The notes beneath the pieces were generated by a model. The model was not told the DNA's origin and ran no database searches. It worked only from the letters and a program-made list of their open reading frames with translations. DNA of 64,000 nt from Sialis fuliginosa (taxonomy: Eukaryota > Arthropoda > Insecta > Megaloptera > Sialidae): the NCBI GenBank assembly GCA_961205875.1, contig OY540813.1, positions 13,239,001-13,303,000 of the forward strand, written 5' to 3'. Made by a program: the position numbers and the translations under genes. Of this stretch, positions 11,570 through 23,267 are shown one piece after another. Numbering within the stretch: the first letter of the stretch is position 1; every line of letters begins with the position of its first letter.

Positions 11570-12780
11570 ATTATATATACTCGTGTGTATGTATGTACGA
11601 GTAATATACAATTCCCGACTACTCCAAGATATTTATATTTTATGGTTTATATGCTCCTGAGAGGTTTCTTCTTTTTGAGAAGTAAAATGTTTTTGACAGA
11701 TAAAAGTTTTCTTCAATTATTGTAAGTTGTATTACTTTTAAAGATTATTATAAAATAGAGACTAAACTTATTTACAGTTCGTAAAAAATGACCTAATTTG
11801 TGCATGTTTTGTTTTATTTCCATTAGATCGTACTCAATACTAAATTGTATTTAGTATACAGGGTGGTCCGGTTTGGGATATAGATATTTAAAGAGCTGAC
11901 TCTTTGGCTGATTGTGAGTGAAAAATTGCACGGGAAGGAGGGGTCTATCTTCAACACCCTCTGAGCTACAGGTGTTTAAAAATTTTCTTTAGTAGTGCTT
12001 ACAAACAAAGATTATCTCATAACTTCCAAAGTAACGTAACTAGAGCAACCACAATGAGTCTGTTTCATAGGTAATTAACTAACGTATTTTTCAGTATTAG
12101 CGTTATTGCTAGTCGTGTTTCCAGTTTAGAGTTATTGCTCATCAAAATCAAAAAATATATTTATTTTAAAAAAAAATTTTATGAAAATGAAATTTTTCCC
12201 CAAAAGTACCCATAATATGTGGTATTTTTTATCATTATTTTAGTGTGTAATAATGTTACCTACAAATTCATCCCACTAAATTGGGACCTGGTTCTTAGAG
12301 TTTTCCAGTTATAAATTTATCTAAATAATCCCCAAAGTGTATATAGAACTAAAATATCAATACATGTTTTATACCGATTTTTTAAAATTAAGTAATTTAT
12401 TAACTGTCATTTTTTAATTTGTTTTATTATTAATAACAGTATATTAAAAAAAAACCTTTACATCACAAAATATAGATATTTAAAACAGGATGAAAATAAA
12501 ATACAAACTGTGTCGAAACAAAACTTCCATCCATTAATTTTCATAAATCAATCTTCTAACGGAGACATAAAAAGATCATGGGCAATATCCTTGCTTAAAC
12601 ACCTATAATTTTCACCCCGTCGCATTTAAAATTGAATTAAAAATTTTCTCAAACGCTTTCACTGCAAGATGTCGCAAATTTAATGAAAATTTCATTTCGT
12701 GGAGCATTTTTTATCGGCGACACTTTAGCGCGCTGCTAACGATCGCTTTACATGGAGATAATTGATGGAAGTGACTTGTT
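11570..12780. other. AT-rich stretch with a single transposon-like terminus
   Basis: At 11859 a TA is followed by CAGGGTGGTCCGGTTTGGG, similar in style to the terminus of the element at 19087-19652. No inverted partner was found downstream. The remainder is AT-rich with long A/T runs. Confidence 0.4.
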
Positions 12781-12781
12781 T

Positions 12782-13321
12782 CTGTGATAAATTACAAGGT
12801 GGATCCGGGATTTCAAAAACACGATTTTTCACACATATTCGTTTAAAGCTTATTATATTATTAAATCAGTTTGATGTTTCAAAACGGTTTTTATATTAAA
12901 CGTAATTTTATTTATTGTTTTTTGTTTGAAAGCATTTTAAAGATTTATTTTCAATACTAATATATTTGAAACTAAATAACACAGGTTTCAAGACGTATTA
13001 TCTGTCTTTCGAAAATTAATGTAATTGTTTTTTTTTTGTCAATTAAGTATCTACAGATAAAATATCTTTAGTAAAAACTTGGACTCTATATAAAATTTAA
13101 ATATGAGTAAATGTGTACGTTCAGAACTTCCATATTGATGAATCTAAAAGTTTTATACAAGTTTTGATAACCGAGTAAAGTTTTATGGGGTGGGGTTTAT
13201 ATCCAGAAACCCAGATTCAAATATTATAATAAGTCTAGTTTTAAAGTCAATTTTCTTCTTGACTACATGAATATAATTAATGAAAGAAATGCCTGTGATA
13301 AATTATAAAGCAGTTCCGGGA
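12782..13321 (+). repeat. Degenerate direct repeat pair about 510 bp apart
   Basis: TGTGATAAATTACAAGGTGG...TCCGGGA (12782-12810) recurs as TGTGATAAATTATAAAGCAG...TCCGGGA (13293-13321). Both are followed within about 60 bp by an AATTTTTCATGC/ATTTTTCACACA-like line. This may be an old tandem duplication or two copies of an unnamed repeat. Confidence 0.4.
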
Positions 13322-13329
13322 CACAGAAG

Positions 13330-14550
13330 ACAGGATGTGATTCACAAAAGAACAATTTTTCATGCTTTAATTTAAAAATTCATTTAACTTTACGTCATTA
13401 TACTAAATATAATTATATATTTAATAATATTTTGATGAGTAGAATTATCTTTTAGTATATTATTATTTATAAACAAACTTTAAATAAAGTACCTCAAGTA
13501 TTTTTTTGTTGTTGTTTTATTTAAATAATTCAAAAATATCCAACTTTAATAAAAAAATAACCTATTTTCAATCTTTTAAAAAAAAGCAATCTTAACTTAT
13601 TTTGAATTCTATCTAAATATGCCAATCAGCTTAAATATTAATTTGGTAATTAAAATAGAAGGTAAATCACGTGTTCTAAATTTGCCATTGAGAGAGTTGT
13701 AAGTATTTTTATTTATATGTATTTTCAAATATTTTAAATACTAAATTGAATATTTGATGTGTTTTTATAAATTAATATCAATTAAGACATACAATGTCCA
13801 TAAGACAATATAACGTAAGCATTTAAAACCCATCATACAGATACAGATGCAAACATCTAAATAAAACACAAACAGTGCGTATCATTTTAATATAAAAAAG
13901 CATACGTAAAGCTCAACAAAAACAACTAAAAAGTAAACAGTATTCGGCTCATCTCGCAGCGTCTACGCATCTCGTTTCCGGTAGATATCTAGTTTCTGGT
14001 TATTGCTCCCCCCTGCATTGAAAGGAAACTCGCGTACAAGTAAATTAGCATAACGTGCAATCTGTAGCAACTTCTGCAGCAGCATTACCTACAGGTGTGT
14101 GTTCATAAACAATAATTATGTGTTGGTGGGGTTCCGTACAGTCGGTGAATACATGTATGTTAAAAAAACATTGACGTTGTATTTAATAAATTTTTGCATT
14201 GTTTTTTTTTCTAGTTGTAGCTGCTTTTTATAAATAGTTTGTATCTAAAAAATATATAAATTGTCAAATGGGAATCTAGCTTCGCGTATTAGTGTCTCGT
14301 ACCGTATTTTTATCAATTTATTTAATTATTGTAACGCAAACTTTAAACTTGTCAGATTTCAAACAAAAAATTAAGAACCATTATAAGTAATATTTAATAG
14401 TTCGTCAGACACAATGTTGATTCCATACTGCCTGTTAGATATTATAAAGAATTTACTCGAGTGCAAAAGCTAATTAGTTTATAGACAACACACTCACAGA
14501 TATAGTAGTTAAATAGATTTAAAATCAGTGCTAACAAGTGTACCTCATAA
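13330..14550. other. AT-rich stretch with a GC-richer patch at 13.94-14.14 kb
   Basis: 13945-14140 carries CTCGCAGCGTCTACGCATCT, CGTTTCCGGTAG, CTGCAGCAGC and a TTTCCTTTCAATGCAG acceptor-like stretch on the minus strand, followed by a 15-codon frame ending in TAG. Too little for an exon call. The rest is featureless. Confidence 0.3.
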
Positions 14551-14559
14551 AATGCATAG

Positions 14560-14646
14560 CATTTACATTATTATACATTTAATACCACTGCTCTAGAATT
14601 CCGAGAAAATTCATAACAATTTGACACCTAGCAGATAGCGTTAGCG
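14560..14646 (-). repeat. Repeat family D, partial copy
   Basis: CACTGCTCTAGAATTCCGAG, ATTCATAACAATTTGACACC and GCAGATAGCGTTAGC match the right half of the complete copy at 48942-49124. The GCAGATAGCGTTAGC terminus is preserved and the left end is missing. Confidence 0.6.
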
Positions 14647-14659
14647 AAAAGTTCATGAG

Positions 14660-17400
14660 CTTTTAAACTCGAGCAAATTTTTTATAATACCGAGCATAAG
14701 TTTTCTTATTTTCCAATTTCAGTAAGGAACACTAAAAAAATCTCACAGATAAAAGGGAATCAATACTTTATAGCTCGTTTAGCAATCTCTTTTAAAGAAG
14801 AAAAAAATATTGTCTTTATAATGTGGTGTCAGTTGATACATAGATACATTCAATGGCAATTGAGAAATATCATATCAGTTATGTCATATCAGACTTTATC
14901 AGAGGATTCAACAAGTGAAACTGATTCTGTATACCTATACATAGTATTTTTTCTTAAAAAAATTGCGAAATTCAGGTTAATTTATATCCTAAATAATCAA
15001 AATCACTTTAATTAATTAATTAATTAATCACTTGATTAAGGTTACAATATGATAATTAAAAAAATACAAAACGCATTAATGTTTTATAAAGTACAGATTT
15101 ATATTGCAAGAATACTACACCACACCTGAGACACCACCTTATATAATGCAAGCAGTGCATGCATTGTTATATTCCGGATAATTAGGGAGAACAAAGCCGG
15201 TGCATTAGGGACGTAATGGCTTATTAAGAAAGATGCATTTTTGTTTTTGTACGACCCACAACTTCACCGCCCCTCTTCACCAACAACGAGTGGTGTGTTT
15301 TCAGAGAGTATGCATGTGATATTTATTATTCCAGAAAAAACAGTTAGACGTGGTTTGTTTAGTCTTGTTTTTACCCTGGAATATGTTTTTCATGTGAATG
15401 GAAAATTTTTCTTTATGAAAAAAATATAATACCTATACTTCATCAAATAATTTTGCGAGCACTTAAGCTTACTTGGAAAATAGCTTATTATATACTTCAT
15501 TGGACTGCTCTAGTTTTTATTTCGTTTATGGTTATTCGATCGTTGGAGCAATGTATAGATAAAACTCTAAAAATTCAGTATGTTATTTACGGATAGTTCA
15601 TATATTTTACTATTTTTTTTTTTAATATTGGACGTATGGTTTTTGAGTAATTGGATAGTAAAAACAGTTTTTTAACACACAGTAAATGAGAGAACTCGCC
15701 GGAAGTACTTTATTTATTGAAATTCTACACAAAATTTTCTATACAGACACGGTTTAAACACTGATTATTCGAAATTTCAACCCTTTTAAGTACTAAAATT
15801 GTTCTAGTTTTTATTTCGTTTAGGCGGATTTAATTAGCAAATAAAAACTTTTTTTTATATTCTTTTCAATTACCATTTATTTAAACCAACTTATTTTATT
15901 TCAAATATTTTTAATAATACCTAAATAATTTTTACCTACTTCAATTTTTGAAAATTGGTGAAAATTGAATAAAACGATTGATTCACATAAATATATTAAT
16001 TAAGTTGAGATTTTATTTGGATGATATTACATAACATATATGTATCTTCGTTAGTTCACTTGGTAAATGTTTAATTTTATTAAATTTCTATATCAAAAAA
16101 TAATATTTTTATATATGTATAGATATATACATATATATAATTTATAACATCATTTAAAAAATTATAATCTGTAAAATAATCAAATACATGGTATTAAAGT
16201 ATAAATAAAAAGAATTACAAAAACGTAAATAAAAATATTAAGCGATGTTTTCATAAAACATTCAATATACATTATTTTTATTATTTATCCTATGGAAATA
16301 CAAATACAGTTCGTTATTTGCCTCCGATTTCATGAATGACCTTACAGTTTTTAAAAAAATATTGATATTGTTAAGTTGAAATATGATTTTAAAATGAATG
16401 TTTTGTTTGGAATGAAAGCTTTCATTGGAAATGTAATTTTTATTTCGAATAATTTTTCGACTGTGAAGAATGTTTTTCTTTTATTTATTTTATTAATTGA
16501 GTTATAAAATTGAAAGCAGCATATTTTATAAAAGATGTATTTATTTCTATATATTTAAACTCAAATCAGCTCCATAAAGTAATTTAATTTTGTATTTACA
16601 AAGAATAAAAGAAAAAAAGATTACTAATATAAATTAACGAATATTAAAAAAAAATTAAATAGATAAAAATTAATCTAATTGATATACATTTCCCCCAATA
16701 CGAAACTACAACTAACATTGTTTTTAACAGAAAATAATTTTTATATAGATCTATAAAACATTCTACATAATTTTTTTAAACCCAATCAAAATTATAATGA
16801 TCGAAAACACTAAATTCAAAAAATCTGATCAGTGAATGTGCTGCTAATTATACAAAAAAATCTTTCTAGCGAACTGATAAAAGATAGGAAATATGAAATT
16901 ATTACTTACAACTTTTAACAAAAACTTTTTTTTTCTTATTTGCAGAAATTATTCGAAAAATTAAAAAAGTTATAAAAGAAAACTAAATATAAAATTCCAT
17001 CCTTCTTTCGTTTTTTTGCGTTAGTGTCTACAGATCGACATACACACAAACATCATTGCAAAAATAGTTAGAATAGACTCAGGGATAGTCAAGATGGATT
17101 TCCATCAAAATCTTGAATTACAAAATTCGATTTACTGTTAAATAACACTTTCTCATACTGTATGTATTTCATATATGACCGAATAAGAATGTAAAAAGTA
17201 TCTCCTTAAAAATGTAGAACAAAATATATAAAAGAAACGAACCACAACGATTTAAAAAAAATTATTACTACATAATACTTATATAAAATTAATATCTAAT
17301 ACCATATCTTTTTCAGTCACATACGATTTAATTTTTTGTATAATAAATAAACATAAGAAAGTAGAGCCATTAGACACAGCGTATTAACAGCAGAGCTTAT
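14660..17400. other. Extremely AT-rich stretch
   Basis: About 2.7 kb with very few GC-rich patches. 15009-15028 is a (TTAA)n tetranucleotide run. 15120-15310 is slightly GC-richer (ACACCTGAGACACCACC, CCGGTGCATTAGGGACG). 15.6-17.3 kb shows no gene, repeat pair or motif cluster that I can support. Confidence 0.5.
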
Positions 17401-17409
17401 CTAGCGTGA

Positions 17410-17590
17410 AACAACTTAATATATACACATCCTCGGGAATGGCAGGGTACGAACACATTGCGTTACTAAATTGGCGAGCATATGGTTTCTTATAACTATT
17501 CCTTTCCCAACATCTTCAAAACAGCAGTGCGTAATCCTCAGTCTGTCTCCAGCTGTGTCGCGGGGAAAGATAGAAATTAGAAATGGGGGG
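17410..17590 (-). other. GC-richer island, possible terminal exon
   Basis: On the minus strand a long pyrimidine tract (TTTCCCCCCATTTC, TATCTTTCCCCG) runs into GACACAG|CTGGAG, a strong-looking acceptor at 17553-17554. Spliced in phase 0 from the candidate exon at 18877-18952, it would add L-E-T-D and stop. A different phase gives a ~46-codon frame starting GDRLRITHCCFEDVG and ending RTLPFPRMCIY, then stop. The plus strand also has a short ATG frame. The coding reading is unproven, and a regulatory island is equally possible. Confidence 0.25.
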
Positions 17591-17999
17591 AAAGCGATAA
17601 AACTGATTGTTGATATGTGTTTGTAGTATGTGTAATAAGAAATATGTGTCTGCTGTTAATATATCTAAATGCTTTTGGTACAGATTTTGTCGTTAAAATT
17701 TACTGATATTTGTATCTTGTCTGAAATGTGTTTTGGAATTGTATAGAAAAATAGCAATTTAATTTAATTTGTTGATTTATTTGATATAATTTAAGTTCCT
17801 ATTATTTTCAAGACACGATATTTTTTCGAATTGAGAGAACAAATTAAAAATAAAGAAAAATAGTTGTAATTAGTAATTTTTATCATATAAAATATTTAAC
17901 AATATTTAAATGTATTGATTGAAATTTAATAACCAATAGATACAGTAATTTGGAAAACAAGCAAAATGTAAATTGAATAAATATTTTAAATCTAAGTCA

Positions 18000-18380
18000 C
18001 TATGACTATGTAAACGTCACTATTCTCGGCACTGTCTCGACCTTGTATCGAAACCGAGACGTGATTGACAACATTCGAACGTGACGAGATCGTCTAAAAT
18101 TTTGACGAAACTAGGCTGAAATGATATTAACTTTATGTATTAGTCTTTAAAAGATTATTAATAATAATTAGTAAAAATATACATTGATATTAATCTTCGA
18201 ATAAATAATAAATGGAAAATATATTTTTTATACAAAAATTAACACGACACTGAGATTTTTTTCGGTCTCGTTTTCAATCTCGTACCGGTTTCGTGTAGGA
18301 GACGAAATCGAGACGAAACCATTTTATTGTTTTCGAGACAAGATTGAGATGAGACTTCCTGACTCTTGTTTCGTTTCACC
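18000..18380. repeat. Cluster of GAGAC/GTCTC motifs in both orientations
   Basis: Within 380 bp there are about ten copies of GAGAC, GTCTC or CGAGAT-type words in both directions (CTGTCTCGACC, AACCGAGACG, CGGTCTCGTTTTC, CAATCTCGTACC, GAGACGAAATCGAGACGAAA, TTCGAGACAAG). Similar words recur at 49870-49920 and 50390-50460. This looks like a decayed dispersed element built of short inverted CGAGAC-type units. I cannot name the family. Confidence 0.45.
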
Positions 18381-18499
18381 TCGTGTGTAGTCCAATATTT
18401 GTTATGCTTTTTCTACTTTTTAGCCACAATATATTTTTATGAGTAGAAAAATGATAAATATATAAATATGTACATTATTTTAATTTCATTGTTTTATCA

Positions 18500-18870
18500 A
18501 ATTGAAATCTTATTTTCATACTATTAAAAATAAATTCAACAATATCGGACAATTATAAATACATAATGCATGTGTATAGGTACATCGAAAATACAAGAAA
18601 AACATTGAACATGAAAACCGAGGGGTAGTCGAAAAACTAGAATGGGTAAGTGCGAGTAGAATGGAAACAAACATGAAATAAATAAAGTTAGGGCAGTGGA
18701 GAGAAAACAACTAAACGTTGCTGTCTGAGAGAGGGGGTTTACACCCATATATATAGTTAAAAGAAAACAAATTTGTGAGAATAAAGTGCGTTGAGTGAAA
18801 GAGATGTGAGGGACGAGAATCGTAAAATCCTGCTGAGTAATACCTATGTGGATATGAGGAAATAAATTCA
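18500..18870. other. A-rich/purine-rich stretch, no gene called
   Basis: The plus strand is purine-rich, so the minus strand stays open for 111 codons (18536-18871). The translation is a low-complexity mix of F, L, I, C, S and P without a motif. I consider the open frame a composition effect. Confidence 0.5.
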
Positions 18871-18876
18871 CATTAC

Positions 18877-18952
18877 CTCATCTTCGGACCAGTAAACATC
18901 CTTATTTATATAGCTTGTTAATACCCTGTTGGTTATTTCGTTGTTGACATAC
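18877..18952 (-). CDS. Candidate internal exon, gene unidentified (76 nt)
   Basis: On the minus strand GTTTTCATTTGTTTCAG forms a good branch/polypyrimidine and AG acceptor. 76 nt follow, then GATGAG|GTAATG, a good donor. Only one of the three frames is open: one leftover base plus 25 codons, beginning YVNNEITNRVL and ending NKDVYWSEDE. The other two frames stop. The open frame meets a stop just after the donor (GTA ATG TGA), as expected at an exon edge. CAG|GTATGT at the acceptor could instead be a donor, which is the main alternative. I do not recognise the protein. The exon is phase 2 to phase 0, so a gene on the minus strand with its upstream part at higher coordinates is implied. Confidence 0.45.
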
Positions 18953-19086
18953 CTGAAACAAATGAAAACACAATAGTTAGTTATGTATTTGTGGAGCTAT
19001 TAAAGTATATCACGGTTTTAAAATTAGTATCTTTGGTTTCAAGAAATTAAATAAAATTTATTTATAATACATATGATAAGTATATA

Positions 19087-19652
19087 CAGGGTGGGGCATT
19101 TAAAGAGTTACGGATTTTTATCTCCGAACCATCGCATATTGGAAAAAATGTTTAGTTATGAGGGGGTAATCGAATAGTAATATTTATTTGTTATTTTATC
19201 GTAGCCTTCGAGGCTATTTGAATGTCAACATCATTTTTTTTAAATAAGAAAATATGGATTTTATTGAGTGCAAAAACACGAATCTTTCGTTCAAAACTTT
19301 TTTTGAACAACCTAAATTTTAAAAGATATCTAACAAAATAATTTCGAGATTTTGAACATTCAAGAATTTTTTACTCAGAAATCATCAACTTTAGAGTAAA
19401 AGTACAAAATACAAAAAATGTTTATTTTGATCTAATAAAACTTGGAGAATTGTTCTATAATTTTTTTTAATATTTCGTATTTTTTTGTTTTTGCTTAATT
19501 AAAAAAGTTTTAAAATTTATAAAATAATCCTCTAAGTTTTATTAGACCAAAATGGCTCGTATATGGACATGGGTTTATTAACAAAAATTGATTGTTTTAA
19601 TGTCCTCGACAATTCCTGAAAGTTTGTCGGTATTTGTTTATGGGACACTCTG
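19087..19652. mobile_element. TA-flanked inverted-terminal element (566 bp)
   Basis: The left end is CAGGGTGGGGCATTTAAA. The right end reads on the opposite strand as CAGAGTGTCCCATAAACA. TA flanks both (19085-19086, 19653-19654). CAGGGTGTCCCA-type ends are widespread in arthropod genomes. No transposase frame is present. The TIRs are short and imperfect, so the pairing is reasonable but not certain. Confidence 0.5.
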
Positions 19653-19654
19653 TA

Positions 19655-20490
19655 TAAAGTAATTGCATAAGACTTTTTTAAACATCACGTATATATGCAG
19701 AAAAAATTGCATTGGACCAAGACAGTCAGTTTTTCTTATTGTTTCATATACAACGAAAACAATATTTATTTATTTTAATTAGAATATAATCTTAATTTAA
19801 ATATATTATTTATTTTTACTATCTATAGAACAATATTTCCATGAATACATTATTTTTCTTTAAAGAAAACCATTTTTCAATCTAAAAACAGGTAAATATT
19901 TCAAGTTCTATTTAACCCAATTAAATCTTATAAAATGTTTCTAAAACCGTAAATAAACTCTAGCATATTTTTTGTCCACTTTATTTTATTACTATTAATA
20001 ATATAAAATTATTATCATAATTCAATCTAAAAAAACACGTAAAACAAAAAAGTTATTTCCGCGAAAAACTACAAAATAATAAACATATGTAGTATATTCC
20101 ACAGAACAAATGTACTTTATATAGACGATATATTTAAAAAATACTATAAAAATATGTCAACATACAACGTTTTCCACTATCTCAATAAATATTATCAAAG
20201 AAAACGTCGGGAATAAGATTGGAATAAAAATAAAAATGATTTATATTAAATGGCTTGGAAAGACTTCGCCCATTGCACATGCGTTTTTGCATAACGGTTA
20301 CAGTTGAGTCATGGCTAGCCAGGGACTCCAAAACTGTATGGTATTATTAAATTGAAAGTGTCTCTTTAAATTAGTAAATTTAATAAAATTTGTATTTGGC
20401 AGATAAATGGTTTAATATATATTTATTTAATAATATAATGCGATGAACCGCAAGCGGGCCGCTAATATGTCAATAAAAACAATAAAATAT
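19655..20490. other. AT-rich stretch, nothing recognised
   Basis: A small GC-richer line at 20260-20335 (GACTTCGCCCATTGCACATG, GCTAGCCAGGGACTCC) is the only departure. No gene or paired repeat was seen. Confidence 0.45.
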
Positions 20491-20760
20491 GTTTTTTTTA
20501 ATGTCGTAAGCCAAAAAACCGACCTATATAGCATAGTAGTTAATTTTGTTCGAACATAGTCGAAATCCAAATTTTTGGAATTTTTTGCTTACTAGTTTTT
20601 TTTTATTTGAGCTTGAATTTTGGTTTAAGGTTGCATTTATCCAAGTTGGTTAAACCCAAAATTCAAGCACAAATAAAAAAAAACTGGTAAACAAAAAATT
20701 CCAAAAATCTGGATTTCGACTATGCTCGACGAATACACTTTTTTGTGTAGCTGTGTAATT
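20490..20760 (+). repeat. Hairpin repeat family E, copy 1
   Basis: 20551-20728 folds on itself. CGAACATAGTCGAAATCCAA...TTTGAGCTTGAATTTTGG pairs with CCCAAAATTCAAGCACAAAT...TTGGAATTTT-type sequence ending CTATGCTCG, with about 77 bp per arm and a ~22-bp loop. It is followed by CACTTTTTTGTGTAGCTGTG. The same parts recur at 34270-34360 and 52066-52210, so this is a dispersed family and not a chance palindrome. No coding capacity. Confidence 0.8.
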
Positions 20761-21335
20761 AATATAACTATACAATTTATGTCAATAGGTAAACATTTTT
20801 TGAACTATATATTTAACACAATTCTACCCCTATTTATTTATATGGTAAGATTTTTTTTTGTATATTCCATCAAGCTTGTATTGGAAATATGATTTATTTC
20901 AAATGAGGCGAATGATTTGCCAATCGGCACACCGGAACAGGAAGACGGAACCAGCACAATTACTCGCGCGATTACACTTCCGTTTTTCGTTGATTCAAAA
21001 TTTACCGCCCTTTTGTTGTGCGGTTTGTACAGTTATTGTCCAAAGAAATCATGTTAGGGGTAGCTCTATGAAAAAAATGTTTTGTATTTTTATAGATCAA
21101 ATCAATGCCGTTTCAAAAGACGCTTCATGTTCATTTCCGCTCAGTAATGGGGGAGACATAAAGTGAATAATGCATATTCGATTTAAAAAATTGTTTTCTC
21201 AAATTGACATTTTTATGCATAATTTAATTCAGTATTCTTGATTTTCAAGCAGAATATAAAGTATAACAAATGATAGTAAGTCGCTAAAGATTTATTCATT
21301 CATATCAATCATTATTAAAAATTTTATGTAATTGA
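20760..21335. other. Featureless stretch with one mildly GC-richer part
   Basis: 20900-21030 (CCAATCGGCACACCGGAACA, GCGCGATTACACTTCC) is less AT-rich and lies in a 102-codon ATG frame (20858-21166) without recognisable domains. A small unknown exon is possible but unsupported. Confidence 0.35.
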
Positions 21336-21337
21336 AT

Positions 21338-21645
21338 AAGGGTACTGGCACCAGTTTTGGATAAAACCCAAGTGTTGGAAACTTGTTTAAGTAAATGTAC
21401 AAAATTATAAATATTTCTTGATATTTGATTACTGACTGACTACTCAATCATATTCTATAGACACTTAACTGCAAAACAGCTTAATTTGATGACAATCGGT
21501 AAATGGGTGTCAAAATGGTGGATATTTAAACTAATTATTATTGTAATATATTTATTTATTATTACATTATCATATCATGTGCTTTACATTGTTTATAATT
21601 TTACGATTTTTTATGTTATAACTTTTCAAAATACTTAGATATTCT
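21338..21645 (-). mobile_element. TIR family C, copy 1 (one end)
   Basis: Starts AAGGGTACTGGCACCAGTTT, the terminus shared with the other family C copies. It continues with the family lines CAGCTTAATTTGATGACAAT and GTGTCAAAATGGTGGA, and with CTTTACATTGTTTATAATTT before homology fades. The opposite terminus is absent, so the copy is truncated. Confidence 0.75.
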
Positions 21646-21879
21646 TAAATACAAAATATCTTAAAAAGTATATATAATGTAAAAGGGTCAAAATTACTTG
21701 TATTTTCCAATAAAACATGGAAGCTATTCTGATGCTACAACCTTTTCCAAAAGCCATTATTATTTAAAGAATAATTGCTACCCTCGCAGAATGTCAACAA
21801 GAAGATCCTTAAATATTGAGATGCATGTAAATTTAGATACAAATATATCAAAATAAAAACAAGGGCTTTTCGTCGCCCC

Positions 21880-22140
21880 CTCGGAAACAAGCAGCAGGCT
21901 CAAGGACACGCACGTATTTCTCGCGTAGATAACAATATTTCACAATTGTTTTTCGGAACGTTGATCTATGTCTGGTTCATTTGTAATGTCCGGGAATTCG
22001 ATAGCGTTATCTGACCTTCTGCAGATCAAACTTATCAAAGCGTCTTCGCGTGGAAAACGAATCTAAAGCAACTACAAATAGCTAGATTAGAAAAGTCACT
22101 GATCGATTGGAAACGTTGTGTTGGTTGTCAACAGGCAAAA
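21880..22140. promoter_or_regulatory. GC-richer island, candidate regulatory element
   Basis: Includes TTTTCGTCGCCCCCTCGG, CACGCACG, TTCTCGCGTAGATAAC, GATAGCGTTATCTGACC (a GATA..TATC pair), CTTATCAAAGCG (TCF-like TCAAAG) and CTTCGCGTGG. No transposon termini flank it and no splice-bounded frame was found. A cis-regulatory role is inferred from composition and motif clustering only. Confidence 0.3.
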
Positions 22141-22374
22141 TGTAAAAACAAAATATCCATCAAAATACATCACGACAATTGCTACGGTTAAAGTTATTGA
22201 ACAAAAAACTCTCACAATAATAGAATTTACATATCGAAGCTTTAGTTTTTTTTTTGTAAAATCTATTTAGACTTTTGTTTACAAAAAAATATTACACTAT
22301 ATTAATTAATATCTTACGTTTTTATTTATTTTTTGTTTTCGTTCTTTAAGAAACTTACATATTGCCATTTTCCA

Positions 22375-22433
22375 TTTAGACCCACGAGGTCCTAGTATAA
22401 AGTCAGGTTTTACCAGGGACAAAGCCCTGCTAG
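22375..22433 (+). mobile_element. Helitron-like 3' end
   Basis: CAGGG-ACAAAG-CCCTG (22414-22429) forms a short stem-loop immediately before CTAG (22430-22433) and a host T. This is the Helitron 3' arrangement of a hairpin followed by CTRR inserted before T. The 5' end was not found. Confidence 0.5.
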
Positions 22434-22439
22434 TTACAT

Positions 22440-22800
22440 AAATGTATATATGTGTAATGTGTATGCCAAGATATTAATATATTTTTAAGAAAAGGATTCG
22501 GTGTTGGATTATAGGGGTTAAAATGTTAAGCATTTTAAATAACGTAGGTAAAAAATTAATACATTTTTATTTAAAATATCCCGATTTTTTATTACAGCAT
22601 ACTATAGTTATACTCGTACATAAATTGAACACTGATAAATGGTAGAAATTTTATAAAGAAAATATGATATTTCTATATAAAAACATGTTAATACCTGGCG
22701 CTAAACACAAATATTTGATCTACAAAAAATCTGATTTTGATAAATATTATTATATAAAAACGAGAGCCAAAATAGATTTTTAAAGTAGGTACTCTAGTAG
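22440..22800. other. AT-rich stretch, nothing recognised
   Basis: No repeat pair, open frame or motif cluster. Confidence 0.5.
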
Positions 22801-22801
22801 T

Positions 22802-22837
22802 ATTAATATGGAAATCTTCTAAGATTTCCATATTAAT
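22802..22837. repeat. Perfect 17-bp inverted repeat, 2-nt loop
   Basis: ATTAATATGGAAATCTT, then CT, then its exact reverse complement. A 17-bp perfect stem with a 2-nt loop is unusual and would form a cruciform or RNA hairpin. It may be a recent foldback or a replication-slippage product. Confidence 0.85.
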
Positions 22838-23267
22838 TTTAGCATTTATGTAACGTTATCATGTTTTAGAAGAATTCGTTGTATGTCAAAAAACGAAGCT
22901 TCTTGACAATTTTAAAATACAATGTACATAAATATGTAAGTTTTCACATACCATATTTTCCACATATCGTAAACATGAAAAATGAATATAAATCCAAAAA
23001 TTCACTACAGAGAAAACCACATTATATTATTCCGAAACATTTTTTATATTCACGAAATAATCTTTAAAAAAATTCCAAATCTATTGTAGCGTGGTGTCAA
23101 AGTTATGATACGGGAAATATTCTGAAAAATCCCGCACAAAGCGATTGTCTGAAAGAAATAGGTACATAAAAACGTCTGGTATTGTGTCTGTCTGTCTTTG
23201 TCGGTTAGGTTGTTTCAGTGGATGACTTTGCAATAAGGGTGCATAAAAAGTGCACGCTCTAGAAGAG

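Noticed and set aside
18536-18871. 111-codon minus-strand open frame rich in F, L, S and C
   Set aside because: It is produced by a purine-rich plus strand that lacks stop codons in reverse. No domain, repeats or conserved pattern.
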